Of a stretch of DNA of 48,324 nt, positions 48,246 to 48,324 are shown piece after piece; positions within the stretch are counted from its first letter, which is position 1, and every line of letters starts with the position of its first letter. The DNA is from Micromonospora sp. MW-13 (lineage in GTDB: Bacteria > Actinomycetota > Actinomycetes > Mycobacteriales > Micromonosporaceae): contig NZ_QKKX01000089.1 in NCBI RefSeq assembly GCF_003434305.1, forward strand, positions 1 to 48,324, given 5' to 3'. Made by a program: the position numbers and the translations under genes. The notes beneath the pieces were generated by a model. That model did no database searches, had not been told where the DNA came from, and saw only the letters and a list, made by a program, of their open reading frames with translations.

Positions 48246-48324
48246 CGACGGCACCTACCGGACCGGGCAGTGGTTGCGGCCGGTTCTTCGCCATTGATGT
48301 GTATGGCAGCGGCGCAACTGCGGC

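Noticed and set aside
1..48324. CRISPR arrays, insertion sequences, tRNA or rRNA genes, attachment sites
   Set aside because: I looked for regularly spaced repeats, transposase motifs and cloverleaf-like sequences and saw none. Absence by eye is not proof.

Overview
This window is high-GC actinomycete DNA. It has GTG/TTG starts, short overlapping genes, U-poor GC-rich hairpin terminators, a SCO4848-type membrane protein and F420/FrnE-type enzymes. A DUF6244-like protein and the style of the FG-GAP and sigma genes suggest Micromonosporaceae, probably Micromonospora. Roughly 3.0-38.5 kb is a complete-looking type II polyketide cluster for a heavily glycosylated angucycline. The flanks are housekeeping or accessory genes.

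Layout. 0.5-2.9 kb: a small membrane protein and argS. 3.0-4.6 kb: a DUF6069-like membrane protein and a DsbA/FrnE-Ddn fusion, each behind a SoxR-type promoter. 4.6-16.5 kb (minus strand): an AknOx/GcnQ-like Tat-exported covalent flavoenzyme, then the deoxysugar genes (3-ketoreductase, 2,3-dehydratase, 4-ketoreductase, glycosyltransferase, 3-dehydratase, second 4-ketoreductase, rmlB, rmlA) led by a UrdGT2-like C-glycosyltransferase. 16.8-19.6 kb: a DHA2-type efflux pump divergent from a TetR gene that is translationally coupled to soxR. 19.6-27.3 kb (minus): a seven-gene unit of FMN reductase, four O-glycosyltransferases, an MFS exporter and an RmlC-type epimerase, preceded by the best SoxR box. 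27.3-36.1 kb (minus): the angucycline core in the classical order E-F-A-B-C-D-L-M-V. 36.3-38.5 kb: two regulators, a Cys-rich HTH protein and a StrR/ParB-like activator. 39.3-48.3 kb: unrelated genes, namely a DUF6244-like protein, a divergent pair of secreted FG-GAP propellers, a lipoprotein, an ECF sigma/anti-sigma pair, a VCBS-repeat gene remnant, and LysR with a TDT transporter.

How it should work (inference from families). The minimal PKS, ketoreductase, aromatase and cyclase build a C20 decaketide. The PgaE-like and PgaM-like oxygenases plus the LanV-like reductase turn it into a tetracyclic angucyclinone. No Baeyer-Villiger oxygenase is present. The sugar genes include no amino- or methyltransferase, so they predict neutral 2,6-dideoxy and 2,3,6-trideoxy sugars such as olivose and rhodinose. 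One C-glycosyltransferase and five O-glycosyltransferases imply a long saccharide, and the exported flavoenzyme would oxidise terminal rhodinose to cinerulose or aculose. The inventory resembles saquayamycin, grincamycin and vineomycin clusters, and I recall saquayamycin Z/galtamycin B being reported from a Micromonospora.

The most interesting signal is a self-contained SoxR circuit. SoxR carries all four Fe-S cysteines. Three promoters with the SoxR hallmark (TTGACC, a CCTCAA/TTGAGG-type dyad, a 19-bp spacer) sit before the FMN reductase-glycosylation-export operon, the FrnE-Ddn fusion and the DUF6069 gene. This suggests that a redox-active angucycline intermediate turns on its own glycosylation, export and reductive detoxification.
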